Shown: in pieces, positions 1 to 5,541 of the stretch
Position numbering within the stretch: position 1 is the first letter of the stretch
How the letters are laid out: each line of letters starts with the position of its first letter
NCBI GenBank assembly: GCA_902482195.1
Contig: CABSZQ010000030.1
Coordinates: 1 to 8,649, forward strand
DNA length: 8,649 nucleotides
Origin: an uncultured Haemophilus sp.
GTDB lineage: Bacteria > Pseudomonadota > Gammaproteobacteria > Enterobacterales > Pasteurellaceae
Direction: 5' to 3'
The notes under the pieces: generated by a model
The model's database searches: none
What the model was told of the DNA's origin: nothing
What the model saw: only the letters and a program-made list of their open reading frames with translations
Translations under genes and position numbers: made by a program

Positions 1-14
1 GTACAGGAATAGAT

Positions 15-776
15 CTATTTTTTAGTCTTTTTCTCTTTTACAAAGTGTTTGCCATCAAAACGATAATAAATGCGTTCAGAGGTCATTTTTCCGTTACCAC
101 ATGTATCTTCAAATTCATGTACGAGCGGGAAGCTAAAGCGGTTATTTTTCAAGTCGTAATCAAAATAGGCATTCGATTCTGGTAAATCATTATTCGTATA
201 TGAGATAAACGATACCTCAATATTAGAAGTTGGTTTTTTACCTTGAATCAGATTGGCTTCTTCTAAACCTTTTTCTGTAATTTGATAAAATTTCGCTGCG
301 ATTGCATGATGACATTGACTGTAGATGTCAGAGGTTTCTATATAATAGTAAGGTTTTCCATTCAATTTAAGCGGTACTAGTCTGGTTATAAAAGAGCTTA
401 ACTCATTAACTTCCGTTTTCCAAGTGCCATTAGGTAGCTGATAACGCCAAATGCTGCCATATTCGTGCATTGTCCCGCCAGATTGCCAATCCCAAACAAG
501 AATTTGCAGTTTTTGGTCTTCTGAAGTGAGCATGCCAACACCCACTTCAGGTGCTTTTTCCCAAGTGCAGAATTTGCCTTCTAATTTTTCAATTTTGGCT
601 AGTGCGTCTTTAAAACGTTTTTCTGAAGACTGGTATTTTTCTTCATTCTTTTCGTTATAGTTGCCGTAGGTTTCCATCTCTGAATAACTTGCTGCTAATT
701 CTGTATCAATGATTTCACATTGGTTAGCGTAAGCGGCAGAAGAAAAGAGACACAGGCAAAGTAAGGTTTTTTTCAT
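15..776 (-). CDS. Secreted protein of unknown function, last gene of the exported-protein cluster
   Basis: I do not recognise a family for this 253-residue protein. It begins with a clear signal peptide (MKKTLLCLCLFSSAAYA, predicted cut after Ala17), so it should act in the periplasm or beyond. Residues about 42-68 are charged and probably form a helix or short coiled coil. The middle has many aromatic residues (WDWQSGG at 96-101, IWRY at 109-112, YYYIE at 143-147), which suggests a beta-rich fold. There are four cysteines after the signal peptide (20, 70, 155, 226), which could form two disulfides. The C-terminus is lysine-rich. I chose the start at 776 because it gives the signal peptide and follows AAGGA with good spacing; an in-frame ATG 54 bases further upstream lacks both and overlaps the preceding gene. 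It starts 20 bases after that gene stops, so the two are probably co-transcribed. Confidence 0.8.
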   Translation of the reverse strand: MKKTLLCLCLFSSAAYANQCEIIDTELAASYSEMETYGNYNEKNEEKYQSSEKRFKDALAKIEKLEGKFCTWEKAPEVGVGMLTSEDQKLQILVWDWQSGGTMHEYGSIWRYQLPNGTWKTEVNELSSFITRLVPLKLNGKPYYYIETSDIYSQCHHAIAAKFYQITEKGLEEANLIQGKKPTSNIEVSFISYTNNDLPESNAYFDYDLKNNRFSFPLVHEFEDTCGNGKMTSERIYYRFDGKHFVKEKKTKK

Positions 777-796
777 AGAGCGTTCCTTTTTTAAGA

Positions 797-1231
797 TTAT
801 CTTTCGCAAGCAGAGAAGGTGATTGTGCAATTCGCTGAATTCATTTTACAGGCTGCCAAGGCTTCTTGTTCAGCTTTTTCTCGCTCCATTCTGACATTGC
901 GAACTGCGGCATATTTTTCAGGGGAATCTCCCGTTGCCAATGCAACACAAGCATGATTAGCTTCTGTGACAATTTGACAATGTTGTTTATTTGCATCATT
1001 TGAAGCAAGCTCACAATCCTTTAGTGCTTTATTTTGAGCAGGCTTTATCATACCTCCCTCGCCATAACCAAAAGCACCATTTTGTGGATTATAAGCAATT
1101 ACACTCCACCAATTAGGAAAATCTAGAAGTGGCGGTCGTGGTGGATACGACATTTGATCTTCGATTGAAGGTGTTGTTGCAAAAGCTGAAACGGATAAAG
1201 CACATAAAGCCAATGTAAGTAATTTTTTCAT
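797..1231 (-). CDS. Secreted DUF4189-family protein (divergent short paralogue)
   Basis: This 144-residue protein has a signal peptide ending SVSAFA (cut after about residue 18) and then one DUF4189-like domain from about 41 to 143. The family marks are visible: WWSVIAYNPQNGAFGYG at 41-57, then an alternating Ala/Cys pattern with AL..C, C, ACVALATG at 94-101, EQEALAACK at 121-129, and final C-x-I-x-x-S-A-C spacing near the end. DUF4189 has no established biochemical function that I know of. Compared with the three related genes upstream it lacks the glycine/serine-rich linker and has diverged strongly, so it is an old paralogue. Its signal peptide resembles that of the DUF6636 gene at 4345-4785 more than those of the other DUF4189 genes. 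A ribosome binding site (AAGGAT) precedes the start, and the next gene begins 20 bases downstream. Confidence 0.85.
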   Translation of the reverse strand: MKKLLTLALCALSVSAFATTPSIEDQMSYPPRPPLLDFPNWWSVIAYNPQNGAFGYGEGGMIKPAQNKALKDCELASNDANKQHCQIVTEANHACVALATGDSPEKYAAVRNVRMEREKAEQEALAACKMNSANCTITFSACER

Positions 1232-1247
1232 AAGAATCCTTTTATTA

Positions 1248-1266
1248 GGGCGTATCTGATACGCTC
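1248..1266 (-). other. Short hairpin between two DUF4189 genes
   Basis: GGGCGTAT and ATACGCTC flank a 3-base loop; six pairs are Watson-Crick within the core and one is a G-T pair. It sits in the 53-base gap between two minus-strand genes, 18 bases after the upstream stop codon. No T-run follows it on the minus strand, so I do not call it a terminator. It may be a processing or stability hairpin, or chance. Confidence 0.35.
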
Positions 1267-1284
1267 TACATTGATTTTAAGCGT

Positions 1285-1815
1285 TTATTGATACATATAG
1301 TATTTATATTGCGCGTCTAATTGACGAATTTCAATTTGGCAGTTTTTAGCTTTGCTGGCTTGGCAATTTAATAACGCTTCCTGTTCAACTGCGCCACAGA
1401 TGCCAGAACGAGAGAAGAAGTAAGCCCAATTCCCTTTTTTATCTTTTGACGATGCCATAGCAAGACAGCCATTTAATTGTGTTGCCGCGCCTTCGCATTC
1501 TCCTCGTTCTGCTTTTTCACAGTGCATTCTTGCATCCATAATCGCCACAGATTCGCCTAAAAAGCCAGTTGACCATCCCCAATCTCCAGTAGCTTTATTG
1601 ATGGCAATGGCAGCATAGTAGTCAGAACCGACTGGTGGCCCTACTTGCGCATTTGAATATCCCCCTTGCGGAGGGGCTGAATTATACATAATCATTCTTC
1701 CATCAGGACCAATAATTCGACACGTTCCAGTTGCTGGATCAAATTGCCCACCACAGCTATTCGCATAAGGGCTGCAAGCAAGCATCATTAATGGAATTAA
1801 CCAATATTTTTTCAT
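1285..1815 (-). CDS. Secreted DUF4189-family protein
   Basis: This is a 176-residue exported protein. Residues 1-18 form a signal peptide (MKKYWLIPLMMLACSPYA). A short cysteine-bearing segment follows, with Cys21 and Cys32 in SCGGQFDPATGTCRIIGPDG, which could form a disulfide loop. A Gly/Pro-rich linker runs to about 65. The DUF4189 domain is at about 66-165, with YYAAIAINKATGDWGWSTG, a C..C pair at 99 and 107, GCLAMASS at 116-123, EALLNC at 146-151 and a final NCQIEI. Cys14 is unusual: it sits in LAC inside the signal peptide, could be read as a weak lipobox, and is Gly in the paralogues. The N-terminal part closely resembles that of the gene at 3696-4256, while the domain is clearly more diverged. 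AAGGA precedes the start at 1815. Function is unknown. Confidence 0.88.
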   Translation of the reverse strand: MKKYWLIPLMMLACSPYANSCGGQFDPATGTCRIIGPDGRMIMYNSAPPQGGYSNAQVGPPVGSDYYAAIAINKATGDWGWSTGFLGESVAIMDARMHCEKAERGECEGAATQLNGCLAMASSKDKKGNWAYFFSRSGICGAVEQEALLNCQASKAKNCQIEIRQLDAQYKYYMYQ

Positions 1816-1847
1816 TTTTATTCCTTGTAAAAGGTGAGAGAAATTTG

Positions 1848-1856
1848 ACCGCTCTT
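1848..1856 (-). repeat. DNA-uptake-like word AAGAGCGGT in a shared leader
   Basis: On the minus strand the sequence reads AAGAGCGGTCAAATTT, one base off the Haemophilus uptake core AAGTGCGGT and followed by the A/T tract expected of uptake sites. It lies 33 bases upstream of the start at 1815. The same word occupies the matching place before two other genes in the cluster (3602-3610, 4289-4297). Confidence 0.5.
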
Positions 1857-1892
1857 GTAGTAAGAAGATTCAAGTAGTATGGGCTTTTTACA

Positions 1893-1929
1893 ATTCACGC
1901 ACGAGTGTGTATGACAGCCGTGCATGAAT
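1893..1929 (-). other. Conserved intergenic hairpin, copy A
   Basis: ATTCACGCACG (1893-1903) and CGTGCATGAAT (1919-1929) form an 11-bp stem around a 15-base loop. Ten positions pair normally and one forms a U-G pair when read as minus-strand RNA; read as plus-strand RNA the same position would be a C-A mismatch. It begins 13 bases past the stop codon of the DUF4189 gene. No T-run follows, so it is not a standard intrinsic terminator. It may protect the 3' end of the upstream message. The second copy is at 3646-3682. Confidence 0.6.
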
Positions 1930-1942
1930 GTCTCCCTATAAG

Positions 1943-2494
1943 CTAGTTTCTTAATAGCGGTTCAACCAAGTATTGATACTCAGAATCAAGCTGGTGGATT
2001 TCAATTTTACAGTTTTTAGCTTTGCTTGCTCGACAGTTTGATAATGCTTCTTTTTCAACTGAGCCACAAGTCCCCGAATTTGAGAAGAAATAAGACCAGC
2101 TACCATTTTTGCCTCTAGATGATGCCATTGCAAGACAACCATTGAGTTGTGTTGCCGCAGCTTCACATGGGCCATTTCCTACTTTTTCACAGTTATTTTT
2201 GGCATCTTCGATAGCAGAAGATTCAGCCAAAGTACCTGTTGACCACCCCCAATCACCAGTATTTCTATTCACAGCGATTGCTGCGTAAAAAGGGATGGGT
2301 TGGCTAGGGGCGTTTGAGTAGTCATCACTTGAATACCCTCCAGAATATCCTCCTTGCGTTGAGCAATTTGGATTATAACCATAGCTGCATAATGAAGGAT
2401 CATTCTGCAATGCCCCTCTGGTTGCATCATAAGTGGGATTAGCATAGGTATTGCCAGCAAACATTGTTAATAGGATTAACCAATATTTTTTCAT
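1943..2494 (-). CDS. Secreted DUF4189-family protein with a unique N-terminal segment
   Basis: This is a 183-residue exported protein. Its signal peptide is MKKYWLILLTMFAGNTYA (cut after about 18). Residues 19-48 are unlike those of its paralogues (asparagine- and tyrosine-rich, with Cys36 and Cys44). From Gly49 onward it is the same as the protein at 3696-4256 except for one residue (His167 here, Gly170 there). A Gly/Ser/Tyr linker leads into the DUF4189 domain (about 69-169: FYAAIAVNRNTGDWGWSTG, C102/C110, GCLAMASSR, EALSNC, NCKIEI). The short C-terminal tail ends VEPLLRN. AAGGA precedes the start at 2494. The gene follows the DUF4424 gene after 73 bases. Because its 3' three quarters lie in the direct repeat, its domain was probably copied from, or to, the other copy recently. 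Function is unknown. Confidence 0.88.
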   Translation of the reverse strand: MKKYWLILLTMFAGNTYANPTYDATRGALQNDPSLCSYGYNPNCSTQGGYSGGYSSDDYSNAPSQPIPFYAAIAVNRNTGDWGWSTGTLAESSAIEDAKNNCEKVGNGPCEAAATQLNGCLAMASSRGKNGSWSYFFSNSGTCGSVEKEALSNCRASKAKNCKIEIHQLDSEYQYLVEPLLRN

Positions 2495-2567
2495 TTTTTA
2501 TTCCTTGTGAAAAATCCTGTGAGGGTTGTCTTCTCTTTATTGTAAAAGCATATTACTAAGCAAGCTT

Positions 2568-3566
2568 TTAGTTAAAAAACTTTGCATCTATACCATATAG
2601 CACATCTAAATCATGCTGTGGTAAGAAGTCTTTTTCTTTTACTTGATATTGCACAACTTTGTCATTTTGTAGCACTTTTTTCACCTCGCCTTTACCTTTC
2701 CAACAGAAAGAAACAATCTGATCTTTGGGTCTTTCAATGGTAAGCGTAAAATCCGCAATAGGTTTTGCCCAGTTTGCTCCAGTTTTGAGAATATAACCTA
2801 GCTCACGGTAGTATATCCCTTGACTAGATTTTGCTTTTACTGATTTTTTAAATGATGGATCAATACAAAAGGTATCGGCAAACTTTTTATAATTCACGAG
2901 ATCATGAAGCCCCATTCCAGATCCTAAAAGAGGGACATATTCGTGCTGAATTTGAGTAGTTGAATTGCCTTTAAAGGTTTGCTGCCAGCTATAAATAATT
3001 TGTCCGCCCCAAGTGATATCTTCGCTATCCTCAAAGTCTTTGTATGCGAATTTGGCAAGACGTGGATCCTGACATTTTAAGATTTTTTCATTTGCCGAAG
3101 CAGACTTACGTAACCAAGGCTCCATTAACTCTTCCTCAGTTAAACCACAAGCACGAAGAATCTCTGTGACATCGTGAGAAACCAATTCTCTTTTCTCTGC
3201 ATCATCTGCATTTTTGGTTTCGTAAAAGAACGCACGTACATGAGTCGTCGGTTTGATTTCTTTGCCATTCGCATAAATCTTAAAAGAATTGATTAAACTT
3301 TGGGTGTCAGCAAAATCACCGTAATCGTGCAGTATGACTTCCGGTAATGGGAATAGTACTGTCTCAGTAATGTCTTTATCGGTCAGATTGCGATATTCAT
3401 ATTCCACCTTAATTTTATCTTGGCTGATAAATAGGTTTTCTTTTTGCATCGCAATGTGTTCATTCTTAATATATTCCACACCACCAGTAGAGACTGTTCC
3501 CGTACTGTCGTTAGCTTGAGCCATAAATGGAAGACAAAGAATCGTTAAGAGAAGAGACTTTTTCAT
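2568..3566 (-). CDS. Secreted DUF4424-family protein
   Basis: This is a 332-residue exported protein. The signal peptide MKKSLLLTILCLPFMAQA is cut after about residue 18. The mature N-terminus fits DUF4424: NDSTGTVSTGGVEYIKNEHI, then FISQDKIKVEYEYRNLTDKD and VLFPLPEV at 70-77, a region that looks like an immunoglobulin-like beta domain. The family spans nearly the whole mature protein, and the length is about normal for it. The function of DUF4424 is not known to me. I chose the start at 3566 because it gives the signal peptide and follows AAGGA; the longer reading from 3617 would translate the repeated spacer. It lies between two DUF4189 genes that share near-identical 3' parts, 129 bases after one and 73 before the other, so it travels inside the duplicated unit and may work with those proteins. 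Confidence 0.88.
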   Translation of the reverse strand: MKKSLLLTILCLPFMAQANDSTGTVSTGGVEYIKNEHIAMQKENLFISQDKIKVEYEYRNLTDKDITETVLFPLPEVILHDYGDFADTQSLINSFKIYANGKEIKPTTHVRAFFYETKNADDAEKRELVSHDVTEILRACGLTEEELMEPWLRKSASANEKILKCQDPRLAKFAYKDFEDSEDITWGGQIIYSWQQTFKGNSTTQIQHEYVPLLGSGMGLHDLVNYKKFADTFCIDPSFKKSVKAKSSQGIYYRELGYILKTGANWAKPIADFTLTIERPKDQIVSFCWKGKGEVKKVLQNDKVVQYQVKEKDFLPQHDLDVLYGIDAKFFN

Positions 3567-3601
3567 GATTGTTATTCCTTGTAAAAAGTGAGAGAAATTT
3601 G

Positions 3602-3610
3602 ACCGCTCTT
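3602..3610 (-). repeat. DNA-uptake-like word AAGAGCGGT in a shared leader
   Basis: This is the same AAGAGCGGTCAAATTT word as at 1848-1856, here 35 bases upstream of the DUF4424 start. It is part of the duplicated spacer. Confidence 0.5.
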
Positions 3611-3645
3611 GTAGCAAGAAGATTAACGTAGTATGGGCTTTTACA

Positions 3646-3682
3646 ATTCACGCACGAGTGCGTATAACAGCCGTGCGTGAAT
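3646..3682 (-). other. Conserved intergenic hairpin, copy B
   Basis: ATTCACGCACG (3646-3656) and CGTGCGTGAAT (3672-3682) form a perfect 11-bp stem with a 15-base loop, 13 bases past the stop of the DUF4189 gene at 3696. A second, smaller pairing (CGCAC with GTGCG) is possible using part of the 5' arm and the loop, so two folds compete. There is no T-run on the minus strand. Confidence 0.65.
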
Positions 3683-3695
3683 GGCTCCCTATAAG

Positions 3696-4256
3696 CTAGT
3701 TTCTTAATAGCGGTTCAACCAGGTATTGATACTCAGAATCAAGCTGGCCGATTTCAATTTTACAGTTTTTAGCTTTGCTTGCTCGACAGTTTGATAATGC
3801 TTCTTTTTCAACTGAGCCACAAGTCCCCGAATTTGAGAAGAAATAAGACCAGCTACCATTTTTGCCTCTAGATGATGCCATTGCAAGACAACCATTGAGT
3901 TGTGTTGCCGCAGCTTCACATGGGCCATTTCCTACTTTTTCACAGTTATTTTTGGCATCTTCGATAGCAGAAGATTCAGCCAAAGTACCTGTTGACCACC
4001 CCCAATCACCAGTATTTCTATTCACAGCGATTGCTGCGTAAAAAGGGATGGGTTGGCTAGGGGCGTTTGAGTAGTCATCACTTGAATACCCTCCAGAATA
4101 TCCACTTTGAGGTGGAGCTGAATTATACAGGATCATTTTTCCGTCAGGACCAATAATTCGGCAGGTTCCACTGGCAGGATCAAATTGCCCGCCACAGCTA
4201 TTGGCATAGGGGGATCCAGCAAGTATCATCAATGGGATTAACCAATATTTTTTCAT
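3696..4256 (-). CDS. Secreted DUF4189-family protein, mosaic of two paralogues
   Basis: This is a 186-residue exported protein. The signal peptide MKKYWLIPLMILAGSPYA is cut after about residue 18. Residues 19-51 (with Cys21 and Cys32 in SCGGQFDPASGTCRIIGPDG) closely match the paralogue at 1285-1815. From Gly52 to the end it matches the paralogue at 1943-2494 except at Gly170. The DUF4189 domain is at about 72-172 with FYAAIAVNRNTGDWGWSTG, GCLAMASSR, EALSNC and NCKIEI. The sequence therefore looks recombinant, with a junction near 4103. I chose the start at 4256 because it gives the signal peptide and follows AAGGA; a longer reading from 4313 would translate the uptake-word leader. It starts 88 bases after the DUF6636 gene ends. 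Function is unknown. Confidence 0.88.
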   Translation of the reverse strand: MKKYWLIPLMILAGSPYANSCGGQFDPASGTCRIIGPDGKMILYNSAPPQSGYSGGYSSDDYSNAPSQPIPFYAAIAVNRNTGDWGWSTGTLAESSAIEDAKNNCEKVGNGPCEAAATQLNGCLAMASSRGKNGSWSYFFSNSGTCGSVEKEALSNCRASKAKNCKIEIGQLDSEYQYLVEPLLRN

Positions 4257-4288
4257 TTTTATTCCTTGTAAAAAGCGAGAAAAATTTG

Positions 4289-4297
4289 ACCGCTCTT
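4289..4297 (-). repeat. DNA-uptake-like word AAGAGCGGT in a shared leader
   Basis: This is the third leader copy of AAGAGCGGTCAAATTT, 32 bases upstream of the start at 4256. The leader resembles those before 1815 and 3566 from the uptake word to the ribosome binding site, then diverges further upstream. Confidence 0.5.
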
Positions 4298-4344
4298 GTG
4301 GTAAAGCAATCATCGTATTGTGAATTTTTTAAATACGCTACAAA

Positions 4345-4785
4345 CTAAAATAATTTTTGTTTTGCTTGGCTAATTTTAAAACCGTGTTTTTCTTGGTTTG
4401 AGCAAGTTAATGAATCGCCCGAAGCAGTACATTGCCAGCCTTTGCCTTTAATCGTTTCGCCGTCTTTTAAGATCTGAGAGTCTGGCACAGCGGGGGTATC
4501 ACTTGCACAAACGAGAGAGGCCTTTCCTGTAGCGCCAACAGAAAATAGCTCGCCCCATTCTAATTCACAATCTTTCGGACGAGGTAAAATCGGTTTTCCT
4601 TTGATGTTGGTAACACATTCAACTTTGGGGTTTAGACCAGGAATGTCGCCAGAGCAATAAATAGCATCATTAGCAGTGCGGAAACTGATAAAAGAGTCTG
4701 AGTTTGATGCTGTTTCTATTTGCGGGGTTAAGGCAAAGCTAGAAACAGAGAAAGTATATAAAGCGAATACAAATAATTTTTTCAT
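4345..4785 (-). CDS. Secreted DUF6636-family protein
   Basis: This is a 146-residue exported protein with a signal peptide ending SVSSFA (cut after about residue 18). The mature part fits DUF6636, a small cysteine-rich family: FISFRTANDAIYC (32-44), KVEC (54-57), PRPKDCELEWG (69-78), SLVCASDT (90-97), then GWQC (116-119), LTCSN (126-130) and the closing HGFKISQAKQKLF (134-146). Six cysteines (44, 57, 73, 93, 119, 128) could make three disulfides, which fits a stable extracytoplasmic domain. The family has no established role that I know of. AAGGA stands 8 bases before the start. Its signal peptide is close to that of the short DUF4189 protein at 797-1231. It precedes the DUF4189/DUF4424 genes in the same direction and may be the first gene of their transcript. 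Confidence 0.85.
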   Translation of the reverse strand: MKKLFVFALYTFSVSSFALTPQIETASNSDSFISFRTANDAIYCSGDIPGLNPKVECVTNIKGKPILPRPKDCELEWGELFSVGATGKASLVCASDTPAVPDSQILKDGETIKGKGWQCTASGDSLTCSNQEKHGFKISQAKQKLF

Positions 4786-4835
4786 GTTGAATTCCTTGTT
4801 GAATGGCGGAATTGGTAAAATTCCTACAAAATTTA

Positions 4836-4844
4836 ACCGCTTGC
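4836..4844 (-). repeat. Variant DNA-uptake word GCAAGCGGT
   Basis: On the minus strand this reads GCAAGCGGTTAAATTTT, one base off the ACAAGCGGT core used by the Actinobacillus pleuropneumoniae branch of the family, with the usual A/T tract after it. It lies in the gap upstream of the DUF6636 gene. Confidence 0.4.
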
Positions 4845-4882
4845 AAACCCTTTTGAATTGCTAGGTTATGAGTTTACTTGTT

Positions 4883-5281
4883 TTATTTCTTACAATAAAG
4901 GTAGGATAACAAACTTAACAATAATGGGCATAAAAAATAAATATAAACCGATGAGGTTTGGAATATGCCATCATAATCGGTGCTTTGTAGCGCATTCAAA
5001 GCAAATAAATATTTCCCGAATACTCCAGCTTCCGCCATCCATAGTAACATTGCAAAGCGACGATAAAAACGTTGAAAAATAGCAAAAAAGAGATAGCTAA
5101 AAGTGGTAATGGCAATAAGTTTAAAATAGATATTAATAGAATGATTTAGACTATTAGCCACAGGCTCGTTGAATGCTAAATTATAACCAATGACTTGCAC
5201 CCAACGCACGTCAAAGTTGAAGTAGAAATAAGCACTAAATAACAACATGGCGAAATGTGCTAAAAAGAGTAGGATTCTCAT
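4883..5281 (-). CDS. Small integral membrane protein, four predicted helices, unknown function
   Basis: This is a 132-residue protein of no family I can name. Hydrophobic stretches at about 3-22, 51-69, 76-96 and 112-130 look like four membrane helices. The basic loop RFYRR (71-75) between helices 2 and 3 and the C-terminal KK suggest both ends face the cytoplasm, with a periplasmic loop at about 23-50. Many Phe and Tyr residues are present. No good ribosome binding site precedes the chosen ATG at 5281; an internal Met12 does no better, so the start is not settled. It lies 97 bases upstream of the DUF6636 gene in the same direction and may or may not share its transcript. Consistent reading frame and membrane-like pattern support a real gene, but the evidence is weaker than for its neighbours. 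Confidence 0.65.
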   Translation of the reverse strand: MRILLFLAHFAMLLFSAYFYFNFDVRWVQVIGYNLAFNEPVANSLNHSINIYFKLIAITTFSYLFFAIFQRFYRRFAMLLWMAEAGVFGKYLFALNALQSTDYDGIFQTSSVYIYFLCPLLLSLLSYLYCKK

Positions 5282-5488
5282 TTGGAATGTCTCAAAAGTA
5301 TGAAATATTTTTTATGGTATCTTCTTTATTCACTTTAAATTATGAATATTGCTCTTGTGAACCATAATAAGTCGTTAAGGTTAGAACGATCATACTGTGT
5401 ATTTAGAATAGATCAATACTTTATTAAAACACTCGGATAAATATCTGTCTAAAATGCTAGGATATTTCTTAAAGAGATAGGTAAATAA

Positions 5489-5517
5489 TAGACAAATACC
5501 TTTACGCCCCGTACTAT
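5489..5517 (+). promoter_or_regulatory. Candidate sigma-70 promoter for the pyrimidine dimer glycosylase gene
   Basis: TAGACA (5489-5494, five of six matches to TTGACA) and TACTAT (5512-5517, four of six to TATAAT) are separated by 17 bases. Transcription would begin near 5524, giving a leader of only about 18 bases before the ATG at 5542. The rest of the 260-base gap 5282-5541 between divergent genes is AT-rich, and I see no other gene or clear site in it. Confidence 0.45.
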
Positions 5518-5541
5518 GTTTCTTTTTCTTTGGTATCGTTT

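Larger units (their letters stand above)
1818..2350 (-). repeat. Direct repeat, copy A, of a ~532-bp segment (partner 3572-4103)
   Basis: The segment covers codons 49 to the stop of the DUF4189 gene at 1943-2494, the following spacer and the ribosome binding site of the next gene. By eye, 2003-2350 is identical to 3756-4103, and 1943-2350 differs from its partner at three bases in total. The spacer part (1818-1942) differs at eight bases plus one extra T. The copies start 1,753-1,754 bp apart in the same orientation. Between them lie the DUF4424 gene and the unique 5' end of the gene at 1943-2494. Confidence 0.95.
3572..4103 (-). repeat. Direct repeat, copy B, of a ~532-bp segment (partner 1818-2350)
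   Basis: This copy covers codons 52 to the stop of the DUF4189 gene at 3696-4256, the following spacer and the ribosome binding site of the DUF4424 gene. It is identical to copy A over 3756-4103. Identity stops sharply at 4103, where the N-terminal coding parts of the two genes become unrelated. The spacer (3572-3695) has drifted more than the coding part, the reverse of what is expected if the two copies had only aged since one duplication event. Confidence 0.95.

Noticed and set aside
2543..2570. Inverted repeat TAAAAGC ... GCTTTTA at the end of the DUF4424 gene.
   Set aside because: A 7-bp AT-rich stem with a 14-base loop that includes the stop codon is too weak to call a terminator.
3646..3682. 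The hairpin spacer considered as a group II intron remnant because of its GTGCGTG/CACGCAC stem.
   Set aside because: No domain V, no reverse transcriptase and no splice-boundary sequence can be seen; the resemblance is limited to a few stem bases.
1818..4103. The repeats considered as an insertion sequence or CRISPR array.
   Set aside because: There are only two copies, they lie mostly within coding sequence, and there is no transposase, no terminal inverted repeats and no regular short spacers.
4804..4817. TGGCGGAATTGGTA matches the D-arm region of bacterial leucine tRNAs.
   Set aside because: The following bases do not give an anticodon arm, a T-arm or a CCA-proximal stem, so there is no tRNA gene. 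A 14-base match could be chance or a relic and nothing else here supports integration at a tRNA.
4676..5082. Two short plus-strand open frames around 4676-4864 and 4858-5082.
   Set aside because: They overlap the DUF6636 and membrane-protein genes on the opposite strand, and their products look random.
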